This document shows, one piece after another, positions 1 through 10,659 of a stretch of 64,000 nt of DNA; position 1 is the first letter of the stretch, and each line of letters begins with the position of its first letter. The translations under genes were made by a program, and so were the position numbers. The notes beneath the pieces were generated by a model that saw only the letters and a list, made by a program, of their open reading frames with translations, ran no database searches and was not told the origin of the DNA. Origin of the DNA: Rhodospirillales bacterium (GTDB taxonomy: Bacteria; Pseudomonadota; Alphaproteobacteria; SP197); contig JACONG010000016.1 in assembly GCA_014323865.1 (NCBI GenBank), positions 480,523 to 544,522 of the forward strand, written 5' to 3'.

Positions 1-707
1 GCGACGTAGTAGGCCGCCTGCGCCATGACTCGCGCCCAGTTGATCGAGTTGACCGCCGCCATGTTGATCCGCTCACGGAATGCCTGATCGTTGAACATGG
101 CCTTCACGAGCGCCTGACAGTCGTCGAAGGTTCCCTGGACGGCGATGCAGTGGACATTGGGCGCATCGACCGTGGTCATCTGGCGACGCTGGACCTCGCT
201 GACCCGGCCTTCGGGAAACAGGATGAAGACGTCCATGTTGTCGCGCCCGGCACAGCCCGCGATCGCCGCCGATCCGGTATCGCCCGAAGTCGCGCCGACG
301 ATCGTGATGCGCTGGCCGCGGCGGTCGAGCGCACGGTCGAACAGGCGACCGAGAAGCTGCAGCGCGAGGTCCTTGAAGGCGAAGGTGGGACCGTGGAAGA
401 GTTCCAGAAGCCAGTCGTTGTCGCCGGTCTGGATCATCGGAACGACGGCCGGGTGATCGAACACGGCGTAGGTCTCGGACGTCATCGCCTCGAGCGCGTC
501 GAGTTCGATCCAGCCCTCAACGAAGGGGTGGATCACACGCGCGGCGATCCCGGCGTAAGGCATGCCCTGCATGGCGCGGAAGGCGTCTGCGTCCAGGCGG
601 GGCCAGGTCTCGGGCAGGTAGAGCCCACCGTCCGAGGCGAGCCCCACCAGAAGCGCGTCTTCGAAGTCCAGGACGGGTGCTGTGCCCCTGGTGCTGAGAT
701 AACGCAT
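1..707 (-). CDS. thrC: Threonine synthase (3' end cut by window edge)
   Basis: PLP enzyme that converts O-phosphohomoserine to threonine in the last step of threonine synthesis, in the cytosol. The ATG at 705-707 opens a protein beginning MRYLSTRGTAPVLDFEDALL, and about 235 codons are visible before the window ends. The family hallmarks are the N-terminal YLSTRG block and the FHGPTFAFKDLALQ block, which carries the PLP-binding lysine. The GATSGDTGSAAI phosphate-binding loop follows. The C-terminal half lies outside the window. It is the last gene of the minus-strand block that contains the cytochrome oxidase genes, and a carboxypeptidase remnant separates it from SURF1. The identification is firm. 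Confidence 0.95.
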   Translation of the reverse strand, partial: MRYLSTRGTAPVLDFEDALLVGLASDGGLYLPETWPRLDADAFRAMQGMPYAGIAARVIHPFVEGWIELDALEAMTSETYAVFDHPAVVPMIQTGDNDWLLELFHGPTFAFKDLALQLLGRLFDRALDRRGQRITIVGATSGDTGSAAIAGCAGRDNMDVFILFPEGRVSEVQRRQMTTVDAPNVHCIAVQGTFDDCQALVKAMFNDQAFRERINMAAVNSINWARVMAQAAYYV

Positions 708-740
708 GGTCAGCCGGGATAACGCTCTTCGAGATGGGAT

Positions 741-1058
741 TCAAACGCCGAGGTCGGGAGCGGGGCGCCGGTCGCCTGTTCGCATGGCACCCCTCGCGGC
801 ACATATCATTTCGAGGTTTTTGGACTGCCACGGCGCATGCGGATATACGGCCTCGGCTTCGTCGAGAAGATCGGATGGCGACGAATCCGTCTTGTGCTCG
901 CGGGCGAGCAGCTCCAGCACCACGAGCTTATCGACGCGCGGTTCCGCACCTCCCGACGGCAGGATCGTCTCGCGGTCCCAGTGCAGGACGCCGTGAATCT
1001 GGCTGAGCGCCATGATCCGGGCGAAGCGGTCTTCGAGCGCCTCCCGGACTGCGCTCAT
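741..1058 (-). pseudogene. Remnant of M32 (Taq-type) carboxypeptidase, N-terminal ~90 residues only
   Basis: The frame starts MSAVREALEDRFARIMALSQ, and its LHWDRETILPSGGAEPR and APWQSKNLEM blocks match the extreme N-terminus of M32 metallocarboxypeptidases. Those enzymes are normally about 490-500 residues and carry HExxH near the middle. Here the similarity stops after roughly 92 residues and the frame ends after 105, just upstream of thrC, so the catalytic domain is absent. The start ATG overlaps the SURF1 stop (ATGA), as in an intact operon, which suggests a later internal deletion. It might yield a short peptide, but no enzyme function is possible. The family assignment is by motif memory, not by search. 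Confidence 0.65.
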
Positions 1059-1759
1059 GCACTGTCTCCGTTGTCGTCCCGGCGGCGAAGGCGCAGGAAC
1101 GCCACGACCGCGGCGGCACCGGCGAGCAGATACCAGGTGATGGCGTATTCGAGATGCCGGTTGGGTGGATCGAAACGGGCCTGACCACCCTCCAAAGCGG
1201 CATCGGTCGGGTCCTCATCGGCGTGGATCACGACAGGCAGCAGCGCGACCCCTGCTGTTTCGCCGGCCGCATCAAGGTCGATCCAGTACCAGGCCTCACC
1301 GGCCGGATCGTTATCATTGGTGAAGAGCGTCGGCGTTTCACCGGGGCGCATCACGCCCGTCACCGTAACGACCTCATCGGGTGCCGAGGAAACGGCCTCG
1401 AGCGCAAGCTTGAACGAATCGGCCCTCAGGGCACCGCGGTTGACGAGCACATAGTGGCCGTCGTCAAGCAGGAGCGGGGTGAGGATGTGATACCCGGGAT
1501 TGCTGTCGGCCTTGATCCTGTAAAGCGCGAAGTTGCGCGGCATGAACCGGCCTTCCGCCACCACAGGGGTCCACTCCTGCTCCCCGGCGGGCAGCAGAAG
1601 GGCGTCTCCGAGCGCCATTGGCTCGCCCGCAAGGCGGGCCTCCATGGTCTCGATCAGGCCGGACTTCCAGGACAGCCGATAGAGCTGCCAAGTGCCCAGA
1701 GACAGCAACAGCGCGACGACAACGGCGGCGACGACAACAGCAACGGTCCGGCGGGCCAT
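1055..1759 (-). CDS. SURF1 family cytochrome c oxidase assembly protein
   Basis: Inner-membrane assembly factor that helps insert heme a into subunit I of aa3 oxidase. The 234-residue protein has the SURF1 layout. An N-terminal membrane helix (about residues 5-28) runs into the GTWQLYRL motif. A periplasmic domain follows with the YHILTPLLL and VLVNRGALR blocks, and a C-terminal helix (about 205-228) follows NRHLEYAITWYLLA. It sits four bases downstream of the DUF983 gene in the oxidase operon. Its stop overlaps the start of the carboxypeptidase remnant. Confidence 0.93.
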   Translation of the reverse strand: MARRTVAVVVAAVVVALLLSLGTWQLYRLSWKSGLIETMEARLAGEPMALGDALLLPAGEQEWTPVVAEGRFMPRNFALYRIKADSNPGYHILTPLLLDDGHYVLVNRGALRADSFKLALEAVSSAPDEVVTVTGVMRPGETPTLFTNDNDPAGEAWYWIDLDAAGETAGVALLPVVIHADEDPTDAALEGGQARFDPPNRHLEYAITWYLLAGAAAVVAFLRLRRRDDNGDSA

Positions 1760-1762
1760 CGT

Positions 1763-2143
1763 TCAGTGATCCCCCGGCTCGTTCTCGAAGCCGGCGACAC
1801 GGTGTTTGTATTGGAGTGCGATCGTCACAGCCTTGAAGGGACGCAGGAGCAACAACGACCCGCCGAGGATCAGAGGCACAAGGATCAGGGCATGGACCCG
1901 GAACGGCGGCTCGTAACTCAGTTCGATGCAGGCAGCGAAGACCGCCGTGAGGAGCCCGTAGATCGGGATGACGAAAACGGCCGGCCCGTCGCCGGCATCT
2001 TCATGGGCGAGCTTGAGACTGCAGACATCGCAGCCCTTCGCCACACTGGGATAGCCGCGACACAGCCTGCCCTCGCCGCAACGCGGGCAGCGGCAACCTG
2101 GCCCAGCGGAAAACGGGGACACGTAGCAGTCGTGGCCTGTCAT
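1763..2143 (-). CDS. DUF983 family zinc-ribbon membrane protein
   Basis: A 126-residue protein starting at the ATG at 2141-2143. The N-terminus holds paired cysteines in CPRCGEGRLCRGY and CDVC, a likely zinc ribbon. Two hydrophobic segments follow (about residues 54-75 and 84-101). DUF983 proteins usually lie between ctaE and SURF1 in alphaproteobacterial oxidase operons, exactly as here, and are presumed oxidase assembly factors, but their biochemical role is not established. An upstream extension of the frame overlaps ctaE and was rejected in favour of this start. Confidence 0.88.
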   Translation of the reverse strand: MTGHDCYVSPFSAGPGCRCPRCGEGRLCRGYPSVAKGCDVCSLKLAHEDAGDGPAVFVIPIYGLLTAVFAACIELSYEPPFRVHALILVPLILGGSLLLLRPFKAVTIALQYKHRVAGFENEPGDH

Positions 2144-2213
2144 GACCTGCCCTCTCAAGCAATGCCGGCCCGTTCGATCGAACGGGCCGGCATCGCAACG
2201 ATAACAGCGGGGG

Positions 2214-3038
2214 TCAGTGGTGGGCGATCTCGCCCACGCCCCACCAGTAGATGCAGCAGAAAAGGAACAGCCAGACGACGTCGACGAAGTGCCAGTACCA
2301 GGCGGCCGCCTCGAAGCCGAAGTGCTGCTCGGGCGTGAAGTGGCCCTTGTAGGCACGCACCAGGCAGATCGCCAGGAAGATGGTTCCGACAATGACATGG
2401 AAGCCGTGGAAGCCGGTCGCCATGTAGAACGTCGAGCCGTAGATGTTGGCTCCGCCCGGATCGCCCCAGCCGAACGGCGAGATGGCGTACTCATAGGCCT
2501 GGAAGCTGGTGAAGGTCAGACCCAGCACGACGGTGACCCACAAGCCGGCGATCAGTTGATCCCGGTTGCCTTCCTTGAGCGCATGGTGCGCCCAGGTCAC
2601 CGTCGTGCCCGAGGTCAGAAGGATCAGCGTGTTGATGAACGGCAGATCCCAGGGATCGAAGGTCATGATGCCTTCGGGTGGCCAGATCTTGCCCATCTGC
2701 TCGGTCGGGAACAGCGCGGCGTTGAAGTAGGCCCAGAACCAGGCGACGAAGAACATGACCTCCGACGCGATGAAGAGCGCCATGCCGTACCGCATGCCGA
2801 GCTGGACCACGGGGCTGTACGCCTTGTCGTGGTGCGCCTCGCGGATCACGTCGCGCCACCAGAAGAACATCGTGGTGAGCACGAGAACGACACCGGGCAG
2901 GAGCATCCACCAGCGCGATTCGTCGGCGAACATCATGATCGCGCCAAGCGCCAGCACGAGCGCGGAGAACGCACCCAGCGCCGGCCAGGGGCCCGGTTCG
3001 ACCAGATAGTAGGGATGCTTCGGTGCGTGATCGGCCAT
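2214..3038 (-). CDS. ctaE: Cytochrome c oxidase subunit III
   Basis: Core membrane subunit of aa3-type cytochrome c oxidase, 274 residues, the usual length for alphaproteobacteria. It begins MADHAPKHPYYLVEPGPWP and has seven hydrophobic segments, with the typical SEVMFFVAWFWAYF, TGFHGFHVIVG and WYWHFVDVVWLFLF blocks. The conserved glutamate in helix 3 lies in SEVMFF. It follows ctaG and precedes the DUF983 gene in the oxidase operon. Confidence 0.97.
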   Translation of the reverse strand: MADHAPKHPYYLVEPGPWPALGAFSALVLALGAIMMFADESRWWMLLPGVVLVLTTMFFWWRDVIREAHHDKAYSPVVQLGMRYGMALFIASEVMFFVAWFWAYFNAALFPTEQMGKIWPPEGIMTFDPWDLPFINTLILLTSGTTVTWAHHALKEGNRDQLIAGLWVTVVLGLTFTSFQAYEYAISPFGWGDPGGANIYGSTFYMATGFHGFHVIVGTIFLAICLVRAYKGHFTPEQHFGFEAAAWYWHFVDVVWLFLFCCIYWWGVGEIAHH

Positions 3039-3060
3039 GGGCCTCTCCCCCTCGTGTCAA

Positions 3061-3657
3061 CTAGTTGGCGACCGCGCCGGTCCCATCGTCCAGCGCAGCG
3101 TTGGTTGTGGTTTCGGCGTCCTCAACCTGGAAGAAGGTATAGGACAGCGTGATGGTACGGACCTCGGAAGTCAGCGGATCGACGAACAGCTCCGGGTCGA
3201 CGAAGAACGTCACCGGCATGGCCACGCTCTGACCGGGCTGAAGCGTCTGCTCGATGAAGCAGAAGCAGTCGATCTTGGCGAAATAGCCGCCGACCTTCTG
3301 CGGCGTCACGTTGTAGGTCGAGGTTCCCGCAACCGGTCGGGCGGTCGGGTTCGAGGCCTCGTAAAACGCGGTGATCTGCTTGCCGACGGGTGCGGTAATC
3401 TCCAGTTGCATGGGCTGGAAGTCCCACGGCATCCCGCGGGCGGTGTCGGCGTTGAAGCGGACGGTGACCAGCGGCGCATCGTCGGCGGCGCCCGGCGCCA
3501 CGTCGGCCGTCGTGGTCGTTCCGCCGTAGCCGGTGACCCGGCAGAAAAGGTCATAGAGCGGCACGGCACCGGCTGTCAGCGCCGTCATGCAGGTCAGCAC
3601 AAAAATGACGGACAGCACGGTCGTGCGGTTGCGTTCGTTGAGAGGACGCTTGCTCAT
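3061..3657 (-). CDS. ctaG: Cytochrome c oxidase assembly protein CtaG/Cox11
   Basis: Copper chaperone that delivers copper to the CuB site of oxidase subunit I. The 198-residue protein has one N-terminal membrane anchor (about residues 13-33) ending at the conserved PLYDLFCRVTGYGGT segment, then a periplasmic beta-domain. The copper-binding CFCF motif is present in KIDCFCFIEQ, followed by the typical MPVTFFVDPE segment. It lies three bases after the small membrane protein gene and upstream of ctaE, so it is probably co-transcribed with both. Confidence 0.96.
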   Translation of the reverse strand: MSKRPLNERNRTTVLSVIFVLTCMTALTAGAVPLYDLFCRVTGYGGTTTTADVAPGAADDAPLVTVRFNADTARGMPWDFQPMQLEITAPVGKQITAFYEASNPTARPVAGTSTYNVTPQKVGGYFAKIDCFCFIEQTLQPGQSVAMPVTFFVDPELFVDPLTSEVRTITLSYTFFQVEDAETTTNAALDDGTGAVAN

Positions 3658-3660
3658 CGC

Positions 3661-3780
3661 TCAGCCGCCCAGCTTGACGACCGTGATGATGTAGAACAGC
3701 ACGACGCACCCCGCCAGAGCAAGACCCAGCGCGATGTTGCGCTTGCGCTTCTTCTGGCTGCCGGTGTCGTCATCAGCCAT
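3661..3780 (-). CDS. Small single-pass membrane protein of the oxidase operon (CoxF-like)
   Basis: A 39-residue frame that starts at the ATG at 3778-3780, one base from the ctaB stop, and ends three bases before ctaG. It has an acidic and lysine/arginine-rich N-terminus (MADDDTGSQKKRKRN) and one hydrophobic helix (about residues 16-35). Small proteins of this kind are common between ctaB and ctaG in alphaproteobacteria and are often labelled CoxF or oxidase-assembly related. The assignment rests on position and topology, since there is little sequence to compare. Confidence 0.75.
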   Translation of the reverse strand: MADDDTGSQKKRKRNIALGLALAGCVVLFYIITVVKLGG

Positions 3781-3781
3781 C

Positions 3782-4690
3782 TCACAACAATCCTGCCACG
3801 GCTTGATCGACCATGAGCAGCGCGAAGAGCAGAGCCAGATAGAGGATCGAGTACTTGAACATCCAGCGGGCCGCCTCGTCCGTCCGATGCCGGACGATCC
3901 GAACCGCGCCGCCGATGAAGACAAGCGACAAGAAACCCGCGCCAAGTGCGTAGACGAAGCCGGCCGCGCCGAGCAGCGAGGGCATCATCGACAACGGCAG
4001 CATCAGGAGACTGTAGATCAGAATCTGGCGGCGCGTCGTTTCCGCACCGGCCACAACCGGCAGCATCGGAATGCCCGCCGCCTGATAGTCGCCCGAACGA
4101 TAGAGCGCCAGCGACCAGAAGTGCGGCGGCGTCCAGAAGAAGATGATGGCAAAAAGCGACAGCGAGGCCAGTGAGACGTCCCCCGTCACCGCAGCCCAGC
4201 CGATCATCGGCGGAAAGGCGCCCGCCGCACCGCCGATGACGATGTTCTGCGGCGTCCGGCGCTTGAGCCAGATCGTGTAGACGAAGACGTAGAACGCGAT
4301 GGCCGTGGCCAGCAACGCGGCGGCGACCCAGTTGATCGCGAGGCCCATGACCATGACCGAGGCTGCGGCGAGAACGACACCGAACTGCAGCGCACTCTCA
4401 GGCTCGACACGACCGGCCGGGATCGGGCGATGGCGCGTGCGGCGCATGATCGAGTCGACATCACGCTCGTACCACATGTTGATGCAACCCGAAGCGCCTG
4501 CGCCCACGGCGATGCAGAACACAGCCACAATCGCGAGCACCGGATGCAGCGAGCCCGGCGCGACCATTAGGCCAACCGCGCCTGTGAACACGACAAGCGA
4601 CATCACGCGCGGCTTGAGCAGCGCGAAGAAGTCGGACGGCGTTGCCGAAAGCGACGGCGCCGTTGCCGTGATGCCGGTGTCAGTTGTCAC
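3782..4690 (-). CDS. ctaB: Heme o synthase (protoheme IX farnesyltransferase)
   Basis: Adds a farnesyl group to heme b to make heme o, the precursor of heme a, in the inner membrane. The 302-residue UbiA-superfamily protein has about nine hydrophobic segments. The aspartate-rich prenyl-diphosphate site is in NMWYERDVDSIMRRT, followed by RPIPAGR. The YTIWLKRRTPQNIVIGG loop is typical of CtaB/Cox10. It lies 23 bases downstream of ctaD in the oxidase operon. Confidence 0.96.
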   Translation of the reverse strand: MTTDTGITATAPSLSATPSDFFALLKPRVMSLVVFTGAVGLMVAPGSLHPVLAIVAVFCIAVGAGASGCINMWYERDVDSIMRRTRHRPIPAGRVEPESALQFGVVLAAASVMVMGLAINWVAAALLATAIAFYVFVYTIWLKRRTPQNIVIGGAAGAFPPMIGWAAVTGDVSLASLSLFAIIFFWTPPHFWSLALYRSGDYQAAGIPMLPVVAGAETTRRQILIYSLLMLPLSMMPSLLGAAGFVYALGAGFLSLVFIGGAVRIVRHRTDEAARWMFKYSILYLALLFALLMVDQAVAGLL

Positions 4691-4713
4691 GTTGCCGGAA
4701 CCTCAGCCCTGGC

Positions 4714-6324
4714 TCAGTGCGCCGAGGGACCCTTGGCGCCCATGTAGGGCGGATCCTCAAAGGTGTGGAACGGCGGCGGCGAATCGACCGTCCACTCCAG
4801 CGTCGTCGCACCCTCACCCCAGGGGTTGGCCGCACAGCGCTGTCTCTTCGAGACGTAGATCTCCCAGAGCACATAGAAGAAGACCAGCATGCCGAAGGCT
4901 GTGATGTAGGAGCCGATCGACGACACCATGTTCCAGCCGGCATATGCCTCCGGATAGTCCGGAATACGGCGCGGCATGCCCGCCATGCCCAGGAAGTGCT
5001 GCGGGAAGAACGTGACGTTCACACCGATCAGCGTGATCCAGAAGTGCAGCTTGCCGGCCCATTCCGGATACTGGTAGCCCGACATCTTGCCGATCCAGTA
5101 GTAGAAGCCGCCGAACAGCGCGAACACCGCGCCCAGCGACAGCACGTAGTGGAAGTGCGCGACAACGAAGTAGGTGTCGTGCATGGCATGGTCGATGCCG
5201 GCATTCGCCAGAAGCACACCCGTGACGCCACCCACCGTGAACAGGAAGATGAAGCCCAGGGCCCACAGAATCGGCGTCGTGAACTCTATCGATCCGCCCC
5301 ACATCGTTGCGAGCCAGCTGAAGATCTTCACGCCCGTCGGCACTGCGATCACCATGGTGGCGACCACGAAATAGGCCTTGGTGTCGACGTTCATGCCGAC
5401 CGTGTACATGTGGTGCGCCCACACGACGAAGCCGACGAAGCCGATCGCGACCATGGCGTAGGCCATGCCGAGATAACCGAAGATCGGCTTGCGCGAGAAG
5501 GTCGAGATGATGTGGCTGACGATACCGAAGGCCGGCAGGATCAGGATGTAGACCTCCGGGTGACCGAAGAACCAGAACAGGTGCTGGTAGAGGATCGGGT
5601 CACCGCCGAGCGCCGGATCGAAGAAGCCGGTATCGAAGTTGCGATCGGTCAGCAGCATGGTGATCGCGCCCGCCAGAACCGGCAGCGAAAGCACCAGAAG
5701 GAAGGCGGTCACCAGGACCGACCACGCAAAGAGCGGCATGCGATGGAGCGTCATGCCCGGTGCCCGCATGTTGAAGATCGTCGTGATGAAGTTGATCGCG
5801 CCCAGGATCGAGGACGCACCTGCGAGATGAATCGCGAGGATCAGACAGTCGACCGCCAGACCCGTGCTGTATGTTGTCGAGAGTGGCGCGTAGATTGTCC
5901 AACCGGCGCCGGTACCGCCGTCGATGAAGACTGATGCGACGACCAGGATGCCCGCGGGAACCAGCAGCCAGAAGCTGATGTTGTTCATGCGCGGGAATGC
6001 CATGTCGGGCGCGCCGATCATGAGCGGCACCATCCAGTTGCCGAAGCCGCCGATGAACACCGGCATGATCATGAAGAAGATCATGATCAGGCCGTGGCTG
6101 GTCATCAGAACGTTGTAGAGTTGATGGTCGCCACCGAGGATGCCCTCACCCGGCGATGCCAACTCCATGCGGAGCAGGATCGACATGGCGAACCCGACGA
6201 GACCGAAGACGAACCCGTAGATCAGGTACATCGTTCCGATGTCCTTGTGGTTCGTCGAATAGAGGTATCGCAGGAAACCCGTGGGATGGTGATCGTCGTG
6301 GGCGTGGACGTGGCTCTCGCTCAT
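4714..6324 (-). CDS. ctaD: Cytochrome c oxidase subunit I (aa3 type)
   Basis: Catalytic subunit of aa3 cytochrome c oxidase, 536 residues with about twelve membrane helices. Metal ligands are visible: His77 (TSHGLIM) and His392 for heme a, His390 for heme a3, and His255, His304 and His305 for CuB. Tyr259 in FGHPEVY forms the His-Tyr pair of the active site. A histidine-rich N-terminus ([12 protein letters not shown]) precedes the first helix, which is common in this family. It lies between ctaC and ctaB. Confidence 0.98.
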   Translation of the reverse strand: MSESHVHAHDDHHPTGFLRYLYSTNHKDIGTMYLIYGFVFGLVGFAMSILLRMELASPGEGILGGDHQLYNVLMTSHGLIMIFFMIMPVFIGGFGNWMVPLMIGAPDMAFPRMNNISFWLLVPAGILVVASVFIDGGTGAGWTIYAPLSTTYSTGLAVDCLILAIHLAGASSILGAINFITTIFNMRAPGMTLHRMPLFAWSVLVTAFLLVLSLPVLAGAITMLLTDRNFDTGFFDPALGGDPILYQHLFWFFGHPEVYILILPAFGIVSHIISTFSRKPIFGYLGMAYAMVAIGFVGFVVWAHHMYTVGMNVDTKAYFVVATMVIAVPTGVKIFSWLATMWGGSIEFTTPILWALGFIFLFTVGGVTGVLLANAGIDHAMHDTYFVVAHFHYVLSLGAVFALFGGFYYWIGKMSGYQYPEWAGKLHFWITLIGVNVTFFPQHFLGMAGMPRRIPDYPEAYAGWNMVSSIGSYITAFGMLVFFYVLWEIYVSKRQRCAANPWGEGATTLEWTVDSPPPFHTFEDPPYMGAKGPSAH

Positions 6325-6365
6325 CTTGTCTCTCTCTTCCGCGTTGACGCTATCGCGTTACCGGT

Positions 6366-7211
6366 TCAGTTCTGGTCGTTGGCGGCCAACTCGACCTTGT
6401 CGGCCGGCACCTTGCCCTGGGCAACCTGTTGCTCGTTCACCCATGCTTCGAATTCTTCGGGCGACACGGCTTCGACCATGATGGGCATGAAACCATGGAG
6501 CTGACCGCAAAGCTCGGAGCATTGGCCGTAGTACATGCCCTCGGTGTTGAGCTCGATCCAGAACTCGTTGAGGCGGCCCGGCACCGCATCCATCTTCGCG
6601 CCAGCCGCTGGGAGCGCCCAGGCGTGGATGACGTCTTCGGAGGTCAACTGCACACGTATGACCTGACCGACCGGCAGCACGACGGCCTCGGCGGTGGTCA
6701 GCAGGCGCAGTTGCCCGGGCTCAAGCTGGTCTTCGGGCACATACGACCCATCGACCTCAATGCCGCCGTGATCGGGATACTCGTAATACCAGCTCCACTG
6801 GTAGCCGACGGCCTTGATGGTGATGTCGGCCTCGGGGATCGTTTCCTCGTAATAGAGCAGGCGCAGGGACGGAATGGCGATGCCGACCAGAATGAGGATC
6901 GGCACGACCGTCCATACCACCTCGAGCGTGGTGTTGTGTGTGTTGGTCGATGCTTCCGGATTGCTGCTCCGTTTGAAGCGGAACAAGATGTAGGCCATCA
7001 GTGCCAGAACGAACGCCGAAATGACGATCATCATCGGGAAGAGGGCCCAGTCGTAGAACGAGTAGATGCGTTCCATGATGGGAGACTGGGCTTCCTGGAA
7101 GCCCCATTGCCATTCTACCGGGGCGCCGATCGTTTCCTGCGCCAGCGCCGAAGATACGCCCACCAGAACGGCACCAGCCGCTGCCACGAAACCCAGGAGC
7201 GATGTTTTCAC
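6366..7211 (-). CDS. ctaC: Cytochrome c oxidase subunit II
   Basis: CuA-carrying subunit that accepts electrons from cytochrome c. A GTG start at 7209-7211 is preferred because it follows an AAGGAG ribosome site and begins a clear signal peptide (cleavage near ALA-QETIG); the more upstream ATG adds residues that do not look like a signal. The mature protein has two membrane helices (about 58-78 and 98-120). The CuA ligands His196, Cys231, Cys235, His239 and Met242 lie in VIHAW and GQCSELCGQLHGFM. It is 281 residues and the first gene of the oxidase operon. Confidence 0.96.
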   Translation of the reverse strand: MKTSLLGFVAAAGAVLVGVSSALAQETIGAPVEWQWGFQEAQSPIMERIYSFYDWALFPMMIVISAFVLALMAYILFRFKRSSNPEASTNTHNTTLEVVWTVVPILILVGIAIPSLRLLYYEETIPEADITIKAVGYQWSWYYEYPDHGGIEVDGSYVPEDQLEPGQLRLLTTAEAVVLPVGQVIRVQLTSEDVIHAWALPAAGAKMDAVPGRLNEFWIELNTEGMYYGQCSELCGQLHGFMPIMVEAVSPEEFEAWVNEQQVAQGKVPADKVELAANDQN

Positions 7212-7487
7212 CGCGTCTCTCCTTATATTTTGCTGCGGACACCACCGGGTACGTATCCGCAAGCCGAGCGTACCATCCCGGTGAGCCGGATTTCAGGCCC
7301 GCCGCCCCCTTATCCGGGTCGCCAAGGGATGGTCTTTACATGCGGACAATACACGAGCCGGAGCGCGTTTCACAAGCCCGTGACAACGTGAAAAACTGCC
7401 CGAAAATGTGAGGAATTCTCACTTTCAGGATGATGGTCTTTGCTGCGACAGGGGCCATATCGAGAAGTCGAACCGAGGAGAGTTGCC
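7212..7487. promoter_or_regulatory. Divergent promoter region of the oxidase operon and tldD, with an inverted repeat at 7408-7422
   Basis: This 276-bp gap separates the minus-strand oxidase operon from plus-strand tldD and must hold both promoters. A GTGAG-GAATT-CTCAC inverted repeat lies at 7408-7422, flanked by A- and T-rich bases, about 65 bases before tldD. It could be an operator or a small hairpin. No convincing -35/-10 pair was assigned. Confidence 0.4.
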
Positions 7488-8918
<1,431 letters not shown>

Positions 8919-9262
8919 CCTGCATCGGCCTCGGCCGACAGCTGCGCAATCAGATCGGGCACGATGTCGATGCCGACGTAGTCGACATCGAGACTCAGAC
9001 GCCGGATCCAGCTGGCGTCGCCGCATGGCGCATCAAGCAGCACGCGGGTCTGCAGTCGCGCCAGCAGGACCGGAAGCGCGGCCCGCAAGGTATCGGTTTC
9101 GGCGTCTTCGGAGCCCAGGCCGGAGGTCGACGTCGCGGCCCCCCAGAGGTTGGTCCGATGAATCCTGACGAAACGTTGCCTGAGATCGAGACCGCGGAAC
9201 TGCACACGATCCGCATCGAACCGGCGATGTGCAAGAACAGGAGGCCGGTCTGCGTCGTTCAC
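8919..9262 (-). pseudogene. Truncated class I SAM-dependent methyltransferase (N-terminal part only)
   Basis: A frame with a GTG start at 9260-9262, five bases after gshA. It encodes about 115 residues that end in methyltransferase motif I (VLLDAPCGDASW) and a motif II-like segment (VDYVGIDIVPDLI). The preceding TNLWGAATSTSGLGSE block is typical of the N-terminus of small alphaproteobacterial methyltransferases that normally run to about 200-220 residues. Downstream of 8919 the frame runs on only as antisense of tldD (to 8699) and no longer resembles a methyltransferase. I interpret this as a deletion that joined the gene to the tldD 3' end. Confidence 0.65.
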
Positions 9263-9267
9263 TGTAT

Positions 9268-10629
9268 CTAGAACGCTAACTCCGTGAAGACCCGCTCGAT
9301 GTCACCCTTCCAGGCGTTCTCGTAGCGATCGAGCAGGTCATCAGCGGGCGTGCGGCCGGAGACGACGATCTCCATCAGCGAGTCGAGGAAGTGCACTTCG
9401 TCGAGGCTGCCATCGTACTCGCGCCGCAGCCGCAGGCCCTCGCACGAGATCGCCAGCATCTTCTGGGCGACGTCCTGGACGGTGCCGTCGCGGAAGGGCG
9501 CCTTCAGGCCCATCGACGGGACGTCGTCCTTCATCTTGACCTGCTCGTTCCAGGTCCAGTCCTTCACCAGGTCCCAGGCGGCATCAAGCGCCGTCTGCTC
9601 GTAGAACAGGCCGGTCCACAGCGCGGGCAGCGCGCAGATGCGGCGCCAGCTTGCGCCGTCGGCACCGCGCACCTCCATATAGCGCTTGATGCGGACGTCG
9701 GGGAACAGCGTGGTCAGGTGGTCTTCCCAGTCCGTCACGGTCGGGATTTCGCCGGGCAGCGCGGGCAGCTTGCCCTCAAGGAAGTCGCGGAACGACATGC
9801 CCGAGGCGTCGATGTACTGGCTGTCGCGCATCACGAAGTACATCGGAACGTCGAGCGCATAGTCGACGTAACGCTCAAAGCCGAAGCCGTCCTCGGTGGC
9901 GAACCTCAGGAGCCCGGAGCGGTCGTTGTCGACGTCGGTCCAGACATGGGCGCGCTTGGAGACGTAGCCGTTTGGCTTACCTTCGGTGAAGGGCGAGTTG
10001 GCAAAGAGTGCGGTGGCGACCGACTGCAGCGCCTGGGCGACCCGGAACTTCTGCACCATGTCGGCCTCGGAGCCGAAGTCGAGGTTCGCCTGGATCGTGC
10101 AGGTCCGGATCATCATGTCGAGGCCCATGGTGCCGACCCTGGGCATGTACTCGCGCATGATCTTGTAGCGGCCCTTGGGCATCCACGGCACATCCTCACG
10201 CGTGTCGCGCGGACGGAAGCCAAGGCCGAGGAAGATGATGCCGAGTTCCTCGGCGATCTCCTTGCACTGGTCGAGATGGGCGTTCACCTCCCGGCATGTC
10301 TCGTGCAGCGTCCTGAGCGGTGCGCCCGAAAGCTCGACCTGACCGCCCGGCTCAAGCGAGACGTGCTGACCGTCCTTCCTCAGGCCGATCACGTTCTCGC
10401 CCTCGTTCATCGGCTCCCAGCCGAAGCGCTGCAGTTCCTCCAGGATGGCCCGGATGCCGTTCTGCGCATCGTAGGTCAGCGGCGCGAAGGTCGTGGCGTC
10501 GTATGCGAACTTCTCGTGTTCGGTACCGATCAGCCAGGTTTGCTTGGGCTTGCACCCGGTTTCCAAGCGCTCGATGAGCTGCGCCTTGCTGGTGATCGGT
10601 GTCGTGTTCTGCGTGGAAGGAATGGACAC
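9268..10629 (-). CDS. gshA: Glutamate-cysteine ligase, plant/alphaproteobacterial type
   Basis: Catalyses ATP-dependent joining of glutamate and cysteine, the first step of glutathione synthesis. The 453-residue protein contains GTEHEKFAYD near residue 36, SLEPGGQVELSGAP, the RYKIMREYMPRVGTMG block and the KRAHVWTDVD block, all characteristic of the GCS2-like family shared by plants and alphaproteobacteria. The second enzyme, GshB, is encoded at 47564-48505. The gene starts 30 bases after the rsmE stop on the same strand. Confidence 0.95.
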   Translation of the reverse strand: MSIPSTQNTTPITSKAQLIERLETGCKPKQTWLIGTEHEKFAYDATTFAPLTYDAQNGIRAILEELQRFGWEPMNEGENVIGLRKDGQHVSLEPGGQVELSGAPLRTLHETCREVNAHLDQCKEIAEELGIIFLGLGFRPRDTREDVPWMPKGRYKIMREYMPRVGTMGLDMMIRTCTIQANLDFGSEADMVQKFRVAQALQSVATALFANSPFTEGKPNGYVSKRAHVWTDVDNDRSGLLRFATEDGFGFERYVDYALDVPMYFVMRDSQYIDASGMSFRDFLEGKLPALPGEIPTVTDWEDHLTTLFPDVRIKRYMEVRGADGASWRRICALPALWTGLFYEQTALDAAWDLVKDWTWNEQVKMKDDVPSMGLKAPFRDGTVQDVAQKMLAISCEGLRLRREYDGSLDEVHFLDSLMEIVVSGRTPADDLLDRYENAWKGDIERVFTELAF

Positions 10630-10659
10630 GGCCGGTCGCCCCCTATGCCGTGGAATGGG

